Assembly (NCBI RefSeq): GCF_014638845.1
Contig: NZ_BMFP01000004.1
Coordinates: forward strand, 248,001-312,000
Origin: Pontibacter amylolyticus
GTDB taxonomy: Bacteria; Bacteroidota; Bacteroidia; Cytophagales; Hymenobacteraceae
Length of the DNA stretch: 64,000 nucleotides
Reading direction: 5' to 3'
In this document: positions 16,675 through 25,488 of the stretch, piece by piece
Layout of the letters: each line of letters starts with the position of its first letter
Position numbering within the stretch: the first letter of the stretch is position 1
Made by a program: the position numbers and the translations under genes
The notes under the pieces: model-generated
Database searches by the model: none
The model's input: the letters and a program-made list of their open reading frames with translations, nothing else
Told to the model about the DNA's origin: nothing

Positions 16675-16912
16675 ATATGTACTAAATGACAATGCCACCG
16701 GGATATGTTAGCAAGAAGAAACTCAGCTAAATCTGTTGGTCAGCCACCACCAATTATCCAGGTACTAAAAGAGGCTAATCCAACCTATGAAGCTGTTTCA
16801 TGTAAACAGAGATATAAATTAGCAGCACTAGCTTAGAAGTGGATAAAAGACCTTTAAGCATTGCGTGTCGCAGGTATAGTATAGAACGCTTTAATTACCT
16901 TACCAGCTTAAA

Positions 16913-19567
16913 ATGTATAAACTTTTGATACTAGTATTATTGCTCGGGACTGGGCAGTATACTTTCGCACAGCACGAACAGCATAAGCCAACCCAGCAAC
17001 AGCAGACTGAGATCTACACCTGCCCGATGCACCCCGAAGTGCAAACCTCAAAACCCGGTACATGCCCCAAGTGCGGTATGACGCTGGTAAAGAAAAAGCC
17101 ACAAGCCCCTGCAAAACAACAGCAGCAACAGGCTCCACAAAAAAAAGCTGTTAAAGCCAAGCCTGCTGCCCCAGCAAAGCAACGTGTACAGCAGAAACAA
17201 GCACAGCCTGCTCAGAAACAAGCTCAACCTGCTCATCAACATGCACAGCCGACACAGCAAAAGCCAGTCACACCTGTACAGAACCCGGAGGAAAAAGAGA
17301 AGCCCATCCACAAAGCAGGACACAAGCCAGAAAGCCCGGGACAGACCTATACTCCTCGCACCGTTCGGTATGACCTGTATGTACGGGATACCTTGGTCAA
17401 CTTCACAGGAAAAACCAGAAGAGCCGTGGCTATAAACGGGAGCATTCCGGCACCTGCCTTAACCTTTACCCAGGGTGATACAGCCGAGATCTATGTGCAT
17501 AATGAGATGGATGTGGAAACTTCTATCCATTGGCACGGCGTGTTTTTGCCCAACCGGTTCGATGGTGTTCCCTGGCTTACCCAGCAGCCGATCAAGCCCC
17601 ATTCCACTTACCTCTACAAATTCCCGATCATCCAGAATGGTACTTACTGGTATCACAGCCACAGCGCCTTTCAGGAACAAAGCGGCATGTACGGTGCCCT
17701 GATCTTTAACAAGGTGAATGAACCGGATATGCCGGCTATACCGATCGTGCTTAGCGACTGGACCGATATGAACCCCAAAGAGGTATACCGTTCCTTGCGG
17801 AGCGCCAACGACTGGTTTGCGATCCGGAAAGGTGCTACCCAAGGCTATGCAGAGGCTATAAAGAAAGGCTACTTTGGCACCAAACTTAAAAATGAGTGGA
17901 AGCGGATGACGGCAATGGATGTGAGCGATGTGGCCTATGAGAAGTTTTTAACCAATGGGCAGGATATTGCAGAGCAAACCCATTTCACGGCAGGGGATGT
18001 AGTCAAACTCAGAGTAGTGAATGGCGGTGCTTCCACCTACTTCTGGCTGACCTACTCTGGTAGTAAGATTACGGTGGTGGGCAACGATGGCAACGATGTG
18101 GAGCCAGTGGAGGTGGATCGCCTGATCATTGCGCCTGCCGAAACCTACGATTTGCTGGTCACCATACCCGAGAGCATGCAGTACGAATTCCTGGCTACTG
18201 CCGAAGACCGCTCCAATACCACTTCGCTGTGGCTGGGCAGGGGCATGAAAATGAAGGCACAGCGTCTAGGCAAGCTGAACTACTTTGAAGGCATGAAGAT
18301 GATGAACGACATGATGAAGATGAACGGGGACATGGAGCCGATGGGCATGGAAATGAGCAACCAGCAGATGGATATGAACCGCGTGATGTACCCGGAATCA
18401 GCAGCCCAGGACCACAGCATGCACGGAGAAGGGGCGACAAAACCTGCTGCTGATACAAGCATGCAGATGAAGCAGCAGGTTGACACCACCGCACACCAGG
18501 GCCATGATATGAAAGGATACGATATGCAGAACATGAACATGAGTGGCAGCAAGGACGAGATGGTCACCCTGAACTATGGCATGTTGCGCGCTCCTGAAGA
18601 AACAACCCTGAAGCCCGGCCCGGAGAAAGTATTGCGCTTTGAGCTTACCGGCAACATGAACCGCTATGTATGGACGATGGACAACAAGACGGTGTCAGAG
18701 TCGGACAGGATCCTGATCAAAAAAGGGGAGAATGTGAAGATCATCATGTTCAACAACTCCATGATGCGCCACCCCATGCACCTGCACGGGCACGATTTCC
18801 GGGTACTGAACAAACACGGAAAACATGCACCTCTAAAAAATGTACTGGACATACTTCCGATGGAGACAGACACGATTGAGTTTGCAGCTTCGGAGAGTGG
18901 TGACTGGTTTTTCCACTGCCACATACTCTACCACATGATTGCCGGCATGGGCCGTGTATTCACCTACCAAAACTCACCACCCAATCCTGAGATTCCGGAT
19001 CCTGAGCGGGCCCAAAAGATGTTTAACCGCGAAGACAAGATTTTTCTGCCTTCAGCGATGGTAGGGCTGGAGAGCAATGGCAGCGACGGAGAGTTTGTAC
19101 TTGGTAGCTCCCGGTACCAGATCTCCACTGAATGGAGGATTGGTTTTAAGAAGGAGTATGGTATTGAAAGCGAGACCTACTTTGGCCGTTATTTTGGAAA
19201 AATGCAATGGCTCTTTCCCTTCGTCGGCTTTGACTATCACTACAATAGTATAGAGAATGAGCCCGAGGAAAACATGTTCGGGCAGCTAAGCAACCAAGAT
19301 AACCGGAAGGTGGCCGTGGCCGGGGTGCAGTATACCTTGCCTATGCTGATCGTGTCAGAAGCGAGGATAGACTCCAAGGGTAAGCTGCGGTTCCAGTTGC
19401 GGCGCGAAGATGTCCCACTAACAAGCCGCCTGCGCCTGAACCTGATGGGGAACACCGATAAAGAATACATGGCCGGCCTGCGATACATTGTAACCAAGTA
19501 TATATCCCTATCAACGCATTACGACAGCGACATGAAGTATGGCGCTGGGCTTACATTTATTTATTAG
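16913..19567 (+). CDS. Multicopper oxidase with N-terminal heavy-metal-binding domain and C-terminal barrel-like extension
   Basis: An 884-residue exported protein. Order: signal peptide (1-20); heavy-metal-binding domain YTCPMHPE...GTCPKCGM (35-56); Gln/Lys/Pro/His-rich linker (63-140); three cupredoxin domains with copper ligands HWHG (206-209), YWYHSHS (245-251), HPMHLHGHDF (620-629) and HCHILYHMIAGM (668-679); a Met/His-rich insertion (460-545). From ~706 an extra ~180 residues follow with beta-strand periodicity, ending HYDSDMKYGAGLTFIY with the aromatic last residue typical of outer-membrane barrels. CopA-type oxidases convert Cu(I) to Cu(II) in the periplasm. The C-terminal part resembles a CopB-like outer-membrane domain in place and style, so this may be a CopA-CopB fusion (inference). 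Confidence 0.9.
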   Translation: MYKLLILVLLLGTGQYTFAQHEQHKPTQQQQTEIYTCPMHPEVQTSKPGTCPKCGMTLVKKKPQAPAKQQQQQAPQKKAVKAKPAAPAKQRVQQKQAQPAQKQAQPAHQHAQPTQQKPVTPVQNPEEKEKPIHKAGHKPESPGQTYTPRTVRYDLYVRDTLVNFTGKTRRAVAINGSIPAPALTFTQGDTAEIYVHNEMDVETSIHWHGVFLPNRFDGVPWLTQQPIKPHSTYLYKFPIIQNGTYWYHSHSAFQEQSGMYGALIFNKVNEPDMPAIPIVLSDWTDMNPKEVYRSLRSANDWFAIRKGATQGYAEAIKKGYFGTKLKNEWKRMTAMDVSDVAYEKFLTNGQDIAEQTHFTAGDVVKLRVVNGGASTYFWLTYSGSKITVVGNDGNDVEPVEVDRLIIAPAETYDLLVTIPESMQYEFLATAEDRSNTTSLWLGRGMKMKAQRLGKLNYFEGMKMMNDMMKMNGDMEPMGMEMSNQQMDMNRVMYPESAAQDHSMHGEGATKPAADTSMQMKQQVDTTAHQGHDMKGYDMQNMNMSGSKDEMVTLNYGMLRAPEETTLKPGPEKVLRFELTGNMNRYVWTMDNKTVSESDRILIKKGENVKIIMFNNSMMRHPMHLHGHDFRVLNKHGKHAPLKNVLDILPMETDTIEFAASESGDWFFHCHILYHMIAGMGRVFTYQNSPPNPEIPDPERAQKMFNREDKIFLPSAMVGLESNGSDGEFVLGSSRYQISTEWRIGFKKEYGIESETYFGRYFGKMQWLFPFVGFDYHYNSIENEPEENMFGQLSNQDNRKVAVAGVQYTLPMLIVSEARIDSKGKLRFQLRREDVPLTSRLRLNLMGNTDKEYMAGLRYIVTKYISLSTHYDSDMKYGAGLTFIY

Positions 19568-19821
19568 GCTGTGTTAGCACAGGAAACAAATGTGCGTTTC
19601 TATTCTGGTTCGACATCTAAGGTATAATTAAAACGCTCTGTGGACCACTGCTCCTGGATCTTAATCATTTCAACAGTACTAACCTTTGTACTATCACAGC
19701 CAGGCTTTTTTACCTGAATGCTAGTATCATCAGGTGCATAAAATTTGTAGCTTTAAAGATTCATTCAGAACAAGAATTAAAATCGCTCTATACCTTAAAG
19801 CCACCTATACCGCTAAACAGC

Positions 19822-20460
19822 ATGAACAGAAATCTTACAAAAACCCTTTATGCCCTTATACTTTGTGGCGCACTTACTTACTGCAACCAGCCAGCGCAGG
19901 AGCAGGAAGCTCCTGCCGAGCAGGAACAGGAGGCAGTACATGCCGAACATACGCCGAAAGTGAGCGAGGGAGCAGTCGTGATACAGGACCAGCCAGCGGC
20001 GGACACGCTGAAAGGCAGCCTGAAAGCAGAGGTGCACGGGCAGATCGGGAACGCACACATTATGATCAACTACCATTCTCCTGCTGTGCGCGGACGTACT
20101 ATCTGGGGTGGTCTGGTAGCGTATGATCAGGTATGGGTGACAGGTGCGCACTCTGCCACCAGCCTGACCACGGATAAAGACATTACCATAGGAGGGAAGA
20201 CATTACCGGCAGGAAAGTATGCCCTGTTCACCATTCCGGGTAAGGACGAGTGGACGGTGATCATCAACAAAAACTGGGAACAGCACTTGGCCGATGACTA
20301 TTCCGAAGCAGAGGATGTGCTGCGGATCAAAGTAAAGCCGGAAGCAACAGCACAGCCACAGGAGCGTCTGCGCTACCAGATTGTATCGGAGACTGACGAA
20401 GAAGGGGCCATCGTCATCACCTGGGATAAGCTAAAAGTAAGCATTCCGGTTGCTGTATAA
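19822..20460 (+). CDS. DUF2911 lipoprotein, copy 2
   Basis: A 212-residue paralogue of the protein at 5903 with a lipoprotein signal (MNRNLTKTLYALILCGALTYC), an acidic Glu/Gln linker containing HAEHTPK, and a complete DUF2911 domain (NYHSPAVRGRTIWGGLVAY, TGAHSATSLTT, LPAGKYALFTIPG, NKNWEQHL). Roughly 80 percent of the mature protein is identical to copy 1. It is followed by a strong terminator and the membrane DUF305 gene, the same order as at 5903-7155, so the pair was duplicated together. A short minus-strand open stretch of ~50 codons in the 250 bases upstream (19612-19760) has no start and may be a gene relic. Confidence 0.86.
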   Translation: MNRNLTKTLYALILCGALTYCNQPAQEQEAPAEQEQEAVHAEHTPKVSEGAVVIQDQPAADTLKGSLKAEVHGQIGNAHIMINYHSPAVRGRTIWGGLVAYDQVWVTGAHSATSLTTDKDITIGGKTLPAGKYALFTIPGKDEWTVIINKNWEQHLADDYSEAEDVLRIKVKPEATAQPQERLRYQIVSETDEEGAIVITWDKLKVSIPVAV

Positions 20461-20480
20461 ACAAAAAAGAAAGTCATCTC

Positions 20481-20517
20481 AAAAAGCCGCTCTGACGACT
20501 GTCAGAGCGGCTTTTTG
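20481..20517 (+). terminator. Intrinsic terminator after DUF2911 copy 2
   Basis: Perfect 16-base arms AAAAAGCCGCTCTGAC / GTCAGAGCGGCTTTTT with a GACT loop; the stem ends in a T run. Confidence 0.9.
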
Positions 20518-20622
20518 ACTTTTAATAATAACCAAAATACATAAATACCTGTATTTCTATACTACTAAAAGCCGCCCTTTCAGCGAGCATTAGCTTCGAG
20601 TACTAAACTAAAAACCAATAAA

Positions 20623-21072
20623 ATGGAAAAAGGAAATTATAAGAAATTCTTCCTCATGCTGGGTGTCTCATTTGTCATCATGTACGGGGTAATGTTTCTG
20701 AATGCAGACAAGTTCGACCATGTATACCTGAACCTGAACCGCCTTTATATGGCCTTGCTCATGATAGCTCCCATGGCGCTTGTCATGCTGGGGTTTATGT
20801 CCTCTATGTACAAAGATAAAAAGCTGAATGGCATCATAGTAGGGGTAAGCCTGGCCGTAATGGCAGGAACCTTTCTACTGCTCAGAAGTCAATCGCTGGT
20901 AGGTGACAAGCAGTTCCTGAAGTCTATGATCCCGCATCATTCCTCTGCCATTCTGGTCAGTCAGGAATCCAATATAAAAGACCCGGAAGTGAAGAAACTA
21001 ACGGAGCAAATCATCGAGTCGCAGGAAAAGGAAATTGCTGAAATGAAGGCGATCCTGAAGAGAATGGAGTAG
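20623..21072 (+). CDS. Membrane-anchored DUF305 protein, copy 2 (intact)
   Basis: A 149-residue protein with three transmembrane helices (residues ~8-25, 40-60, 70-88) separated by a conserved KFDHVYLNLNRLYMALL loop. A DUF305 segment of ~60 residues follows: KQFLKSMIPHHSSAILVSQES, then a long helix IIESQEKEIAEMKAIL. The HH pair is the hallmark of DUF305. It is the intact counterpart of the frameshifted gene at 6708. In this island DUF305 occurs both as a lipoprotein (10749) and as this integral membrane form, suggesting one activity placed at two sites. Function is not established; copper association is inferred from context. Confidence 0.85.
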   Translation: MEKGNYKKFFLMLGVSFVIMYGVMFLNADKFDHVYLNLNRLYMALLMIAPMALVMLGFMSSMYKDKKLNGIIVGVSLAVMAGTFLLLRSQSLVGDKQFLKSMIPHHSSAILVSQESNIKDPEVKKLTEQIIESQEKEIAEMKAILKRME

Positions 21073-21251
21073 GTACTTTGCTCACTTTTTCTGCTGGTTT
21101 TGTGAGCCATCTCTTTCATTTTCTTGTCTACGCTATTGGCTAGTTATTCATCGGCCATCCGGACTGCTCCTTGAAAGGGGTGGGCTCACATACTGCATGT
21201 GCTGATGCAGAAGGCCTATCAGTTCTATCTTATTCTTATCCTACAAAATAA

Positions 21252-23390
21252 TCAGTATTTTAATTGCCGGCGCAGCAACTGCGCATTGATCGCCACGATT
21301 ACCGTACTCAGGCTCATCAGGGCGGCGCCCACGGCAGGCGATATCATGATGCCTTGGTTATAAAGTACACCAGCCGCCAGGGGTAGTGCGATGACGTTAT
21401 AACCTGTGGCCCAGATCAGGTTCTGGATCATTTTGCGGTAAGTGGCTTTGCCAAACAGGATAAGCGAGGCGATGTCCTGCGGGTTGCTGTTGACCAGAAT
21501 AATGTCGGCTGTTTCGGCGGCTACGTCAGTGCCGGAGCCCACGGCTATACCTACATCGGCCTGGGCCAGCGCGGGGGCGTCGTTCACACCGTCGCCGGTC
21601 ATGGCCACAAACTCGCCCTGGTTTTGCAGTTCTTTCACTTTCTCCTGTTTCTGGTGCGGCAGCACATTGGCCAGGTAACCATCCATTTGCAGTTTGTCGC
21701 TCACGCTTTTGGCTACCCGTTCGTTATCACCGGTGAGCAGCAGGTTCTTGATGCCGTTCGCCTTCAGCACGCTTATGGCCTCTGCCGACTCTTCCCGTAT
21801 CTGGTCGCGCATGGTGATGTACCCGACGGGCTTTCCTGCTACCAGCGTATAGACCACTGTTTCCACGCCTTCCTCTGCCTCGCTGGAAGGCACTTCAATG
21901 TTAAATTCCTTGATATAATTGGGACCCACCACCTTTACATCCTTGCCCTCTACCATACCTTCCAGTCCTTTGCCGGGCAGGTAGTTGAAAGACTGGGAGG
22001 GAGGCACCGCTATACCTTCGGCCTTCACTTTCCGGAGGATGCTCTGCGCGATGAAGTGCTCGGAGTTCTGCTCCACACCGGCTGCCAAACGCAGCATTTC
22101 CCGCTCGTCCAGAGCCTTGTCAAAGGTCACGACAGCGGCTATTTCATGCGAGCCTTGTGTAAGGGTGCCGGTCTTGTCGAAGATGATGGTAGTGATGAGG
22201 CGGGAGTTTTCGAAAGCGGTGCGGTTGCGGATAAGCAGGCCGTTATTGGCGGAAACAGCGGTGGAGATCGCCACCACCAGCGGCACGGCCAGTCCCAATG
22301 CGTGCGGACAGGAAATCACCATAACCGTCACCATGCGCTCTAGGGCAAAGGCAAATTCCTGCCCCAGTAGGAGCCAGACGGCAAGCGTGCCAAAGCCGGC
22401 GAAAAGGGCAATGTAGGTGAGCCACTTGGCGGCACGGTCTGCCAGACGCTGCGTTTCTGATTTCGTCTTCTGGGCATCCTGCACCAGTTTGATCACCTTG
22501 TTGAGGTAACTCTCTTTGCCGGTAAACTCCACCCGCACCCGCAGTGCGCCATTGCCGTTGATAGAGCCTCCGATCACTTTGTCATCTTTGTTCTTTTTAA
22601 CCGGTTTGCTCTCACCGGTGAGCATGCTTTCGTTCAGGTGACTCTCACCCTCTTCCACCACGCCATCGGCGGGGACTTTCTCGCCAGGCTTCACCAGAAT
22701 TAAGTCGCCCTTCTGCAGGTCCTCGATTCGCACGCGCACCGTTTCCCCATCCTTGATCAGCATCGCCTCGGCGGGCATCATGCTTACTAGCAGTTCCAAT
22801 GCCTTGGAAGCGCCCAGCACCGACTTCATTTCGATCCAGTGCCCGAGCAGCATGATCACAATCAGGGTGGCCAGCTCCCAGAAAAAGTCCATTCCTTCTA
22901 GCCCGAACACGATGGCAGTGCTGTAGAGGTAGGCTACGGTGATGGCCACCCCGATCAACGTCATCATACCCGGTGCGCCTTTCTTCACCTCCTCAACCAG
23001 ACCCGTCAGGAAAGGCCAGCCACCATAAAAGTAGATGATGGAGGAAAGCACAAAAGCAATGTACATGCCGTAGGGCACATCCAGCGTAAAGCCCAGAATG
23101 TGCTGCACCATGGGGCTCAGGATGATGACAGGTACAGACAGCGCGAGCGAAAACCAGAAGCGCTTTTTGAAGTCCACGATCATCATGCGGTGATGGTCGT
23201 GGCCGTGCTCGCCGTGGCCGCTGTGGTCATGCCCGTCGTGCGGCGGGTGGCCGCCGGTGTCTTCGTGCATGGCGTGCTCGTGGCCGTGCAGCATTTTTTT
23301 CCCCAAGTGTTCTTTGGCTGCTTCTACGTGATTTTCAGCTTGTTTTTTGGGCCCATGGTGATGATGGTGATGCTCAGGATTGTTCTTCAT
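21252..23390 (-). CDS. copB: CPH-type copper-exporting P1B ATPase (CopB class)
   Basis: A 712-residue P1B-3-type ATPase. It has no CxxC HMA domain; instead residues 1-68 are extremely His-rich (EHHHHHHG, HDGHDHSGHGEHGHDHH). Core motifs: TGES (258-261), the transmembrane CPH triad in SCPHALGLAVP (361-363), phosphorylation site DKTGTLT (405-411), TGDNERVAKSV, GDGVNDAPALAQADVG, and final-helix MSLSTVIVAINAQ. CopB-class pumps export copper (Cu+ or Cu2+) from the cytosol to the periplasm, where the multicopper oxidase and RND systems act. It is followed at 19 bases by the small gene 23409 upstream of it in transcription order, so the two may be co-transcribed. No frameshift is seen. Confidence 0.95.
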   Translation of the reverse strand: MKNNPEHHHHHHGPKKQAENHVEAAKEHLGKKMLHGHEHAMHEDTGGHPPHDGHDHSGHGEHGHDHHRMMIVDFKKRFWFSLALSVPVIILSPMVQHILGFTLDVPYGMYIAFVLSSIIYFYGGWPFLTGLVEEVKKGAPGMMTLIGVAITVAYLYSTAIVFGLEGMDFFWELATLIVIMLLGHWIEMKSVLGASKALELLVSMMPAEAMLIKDGETVRVRIEDLQKGDLILVKPGEKVPADGVVEEGESHLNESMLTGESKPVKKNKDDKVIGGSINGNGALRVRVEFTGKESYLNKVIKLVQDAQKTKSETQRLADRAAKWLTYIALFAGFGTLAVWLLLGQEFAFALERMVTVMVISCPHALGLAVPLVVAISTAVSANNGLLIRNRTAFENSRLITTIIFDKTGTLTQGSHEIAAVVTFDKALDEREMLRLAAGVEQNSEHFIAQSILRKVKAEGIAVPPSQSFNYLPGKGLEGMVEGKDVKVVGPNYIKEFNIEVPSSEAEEGVETVVYTLVAGKPVGYITMRDQIREESAEAISVLKANGIKNLLLTGDNERVAKSVSDKLQMDGYLANVLPHQKQEKVKELQNQGEFVAMTGDGVNDAPALAQADVGIAVGSGTDVAAETADIILVNSNPQDIASLILFGKATYRKMIQNLIWATGYNVIALPLAAGVLYNQGIMISPAVGAALMSLSTVIVAINAQLLRRQLKY

Positions 23391-23408
23391 AACTATCTGA
23401 TCTGATGT

Positions 23409-23717
23409 TTAGTACTCTCGCCTTAATTTGCGGGCCAAATCAGGCGTAACAGCATCAGCATATACGCCATATGCATCCACCAAAACTCCCTTCACTCCTT
23501 TATCAGAGGAAACAGCATACACGACAGAATTATCATCCGGATTGCTGGCACCTTCAAACCGGTAAACTTCATCAATCTCAAATTCTTCAGGTTTTAACTC
23601 CAGGTGTAGCTGCGGGCATTCCAGACAGGTGGGCTGCAAATTAAAGTCTACTGCGTAGCCGCGCTCCCGTAAGTTGTTCAGCGTCTCGACCATCGTATCA
23701 TACTTGTACTGTTTCAT
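23409..23717 (-). CDS. Small conserved Bacteroidota protein (often named phosphoribosylpyrophosphate synthetase)
   Basis: A 102-residue soluble protein: MKQYKYDTMVETLNNLRERGYAVDFNLQPTCLECPQLHLELKP, then FEIDEVYRFEGASNPDDNSVVYAVSSDKGVKGVLVDAYGVYAD. The family is widespread in Bacteroidota and commonly carries the name phosphoribosylpyrophosphate synthetase, but it is far too short for that enzyme and lacks its motifs, so the name should not be taken as function. The LECxQxxLELKP part may bind metal through CxxC-like LEC (weak). It lies directly upstream of copB on the same strand with a short gap, which suggests an operon. Confidence 0.75.
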   Translation of the reverse strand: MKQYKYDTMVETLNNLRERGYAVDFNLQPTCLECPQLHLELKPEEFEIDEVYRFEGASNPDDNSVVYAVSSDKGVKGVLVDAYGVYADAVTPDLARKLRREY

Positions 23718-23812
23718 CTATTTAGCTTTAGTAAATATAATGATTTTGTTTGATTCTTTCTTGAAAATTAGTAAATGGAAAAGGCGCAGCTAGGGTGACT
23801 GCGCCTTCGGAC

Positions 23813-24478
23813 TTAATGGTGGTGACCAGTCTCCAGGTATTTGCCTTGTGGGCCGACACCCTCTATATGTACGAGCTGAGCGCCATAATGTCCGGCCATG
23901 GCCACACAGTAGGCAGCACTGGTAAGAACAAGGGCAACAACCAGCACGCTCCAACGCTTCCCTTTAAACAAGAACTGATTTAACAATTGGGCTATCAGGC
24001 CTATTCCTCCTAGGTAGATGGTCCAGTCAGCGTAGAAGTCATGCTGTTCAAGCACCAGCTTGGCATGCGCTGTAAGGCCAGTTGTATGCGGGTGGTCGAT
24101 TTCAGTTACATAGTAGGCCGTACTAAAGCTGATCAGAGTGGCTACGGTGGTGATCCAATCGAGCTCCTTGCGCAGAAACAGGATGTTGCACAGCTGGACG
24201 GCAGCAGCCACTAAAAGCAGCACGATGGGGAAATGCACGATCAAAGGGTGCTTATTTGGAAAATCATCCGGCCTGGCGTGGGCGGAAGCGGGGTCCTGCA
24301 CGTGGGCTGCGTGCTCTTCGGGTGCTATCTGCTGCGGCGTAAGGGTATCTGGCACCTGCGAAATAGCCTCTGTCCGGGCGGTGCTGCCATGTTTCTCGCC
24401 TCCATGTGCGTAAAGCGGGGCTGTATGCATCAGACACAAAAGCAGGATGAATAGCATTGATAAAAGGGTATTTTTCAT
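23813..24478 (-). CDS. DUF2231-type membrane protein with His-rich ends
   Basis: A 221-residue protein with a signal-like N-terminus (MKNTLLSMLFILLLCLMHTAPLYA), a His-containing periplasmic stretch (HGGEKHGS...EEHAAHVQ), and then KHPLIVHFPIVLLLVAAAVQL, the HPxxVHFPI signature of DUF2231, followed by three further helices and the tail YLETGHHH. DUF2231 members are predicted haem- or metal-binding inner-membrane proteins; their function is not known. Histidines at both ends suggest periplasmic metal binding (inference). It stands between the copB unit and the HMA-AraC regulator, which is transcribed in the same direction after a 237-base gap. Confidence 0.78.
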   Translation of the reverse strand: MKNTLLSMLFILLLCLMHTAPLYAHGGEKHGSTARTEAISQVPDTLTPQQIAPEEHAAHVQDPASAHARPDDFPNKHPLIVHFPIVLLLVAAAVQLCNILFLRKELDWITTVATLISFSTAYYVTEIDHPHTTGLTAHAKLVLEQHDFYADWTIYLGGIGLIAQLLNQFLFKGKRWSVLVVALVLTSAAYCVAMAGHYGAQLVHIEGVGPQGKYLETGHHH

Positions 24479-24715
24479 GATTTGTAAAAATTTAGCATTT
24501 ATTGGGGTGTGATTAAACAGGATGTAAACTCTGGAAAGTACCTGTCCATGAGAGCTGGCAACACACCAGCTCGTAATATGCTAGCAAAGCGCTGCTGTCA
24601 GCCAGGCATTAGAAGCAAGGCAGCACATTAGGCTACACTTCCAGTACTATGCCGGCCCTCGGGCAGCTTTTTAATTTATAAAGCTGTAATCTCTTTGTCC
24701 ATGGGTACGCATATG

Positions 24716-25303
24716 TCAATACAGGTTATCAATGGGTTGACGATCCGCTCCGCCCTGCTTCTTGTATATACTGGGGCTTATGCCGGTTACCTCTTTGAAC
24801 TGCCCAGACAGGTGTTGCAGGCTTCTATAGCCTAACTTGGCCGCAATGGTACCAAGAGGGAGCTCTCCATAGGTTAGCAGTTCTTTAATGCGTTCCACCT
24901 TCTGCAGTATGATGTATCTGTTCAGGGCAATTCCCTCAGATGCTTTAAAGGCCGTACTGATTGTAGCGTAATCCTTCCCAAGCTCCATGGCCAGGTGCGT
25001 GGACAGATTTGTAGATAGGGTGGCAAGCCTGTCTGCAGAGATCAGGTCAATAACAATTACCTTGATGCTTTCCACAAGCTTTTCTCGCTTGCTGTGAAGC
25101 AGTTCAAACCCTTTGCTAACCAGTGCCGCTTCTATAGCGGTTTCATCCAACCGGTCACTCTGCTCGATTAGGGCCGTGCCAAGCTTTACTTCCAGTACAT
25201 GCAGGCCGAGGTTTTCAAGTTCCTGGCGCACTACCATGATGCAGCGGGGACACACCATGTTTTTAATGTGTAGCACCTTGAGGTGCCGACTCTCTTCACT
25301 CAT
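24716..25303 (-). CDS. AraC-family regulator with N-terminal HMA domain
   Basis: A 195-residue regulator. Residues ~8-75 form an HMA-like domain, LKVLHIKNMVCPRCIMVVRQEL, with the metal-binding CxxC at Cys18/Cys21. A linker helix follows, and then an AraC-type double helix-turn-helix: FKASEGIALNRYIILQKVERIKELL and GTIAAKLGYRSLQHLSGQFKEVTGISPSIYKK (residues ~125-180). Fusion of a soft-metal binding fold to a DNA-binding domain strongly suggests a copper (or similar) sensing transcription factor. Its position at the head of the minus-strand copper genes fits control of copB and the neighbouring operons. Start: ATG at 25303 rather than GTG two codons earlier. Confidence 0.85.
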   Translation of the reverse strand: MSEESRHLKVLHIKNMVCPRCIMVVRQELENLGLHVLEVKLGTALIEQSDRLDETAIEAALVSKGFELLHSKREKLVESIKVIVIDLISADRLATLSTNLSTHLAMELGKDYATISTAFKASEGIALNRYIILQKVERIKELLTYGELPLGTIAAKLGYRSLQHLSGQFKEVTGISPSIYKKQGGADRQPIDNLY

Positions 25304-25424
25304 TTTCACGAATTGAATATGAAGCGAAATCCTTGCTTCACTTGTTGGACAAACTAACTTAACACGACGCTAAAAGCCTTTCTGCATACCAGGAATTTGG
25401 TATAGGGCAGGGGACAGAAGGTCG

Positions 25425-25470
25425 TCTGCATCGGTGCTTGAAAGCATAGGCTTTCAAGCACCGATGCAGA
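25425..25470. repeat. Perfect 21-bp inverted repeat (hairpin)
   Basis: The arms TCTGCATCGGTGCTTGAAAG(C) and (G)CTTTCAAGCACCGATGCAGA are exact complements over 21 bases with a 4-base loop (ATAG). There is no T run on either side. It lies downstream of the minus-strand gene ending at 25489 and could be a terminator, but the perfection and length are unusual; see the similar structure at 36226. Confidence 0.9.
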
Positions 25471-25488
25471 ACAAGTACAGTTTGTGCA

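Noticed and set aside
19612..19760. Short minus-strand open stretch upstream of DUF2911 copy 2
   Set aside because: About 50 codons with no start and no family; it overlaps the duplicated promoter region, so a relic at best.
23409..23717. Annotation as a real phosphoribosylpyrophosphate synthetase
   Set aside because: At 102 residues it lacks the PRPP-binding and ATP-binding motifs; the name is a database carry-over.
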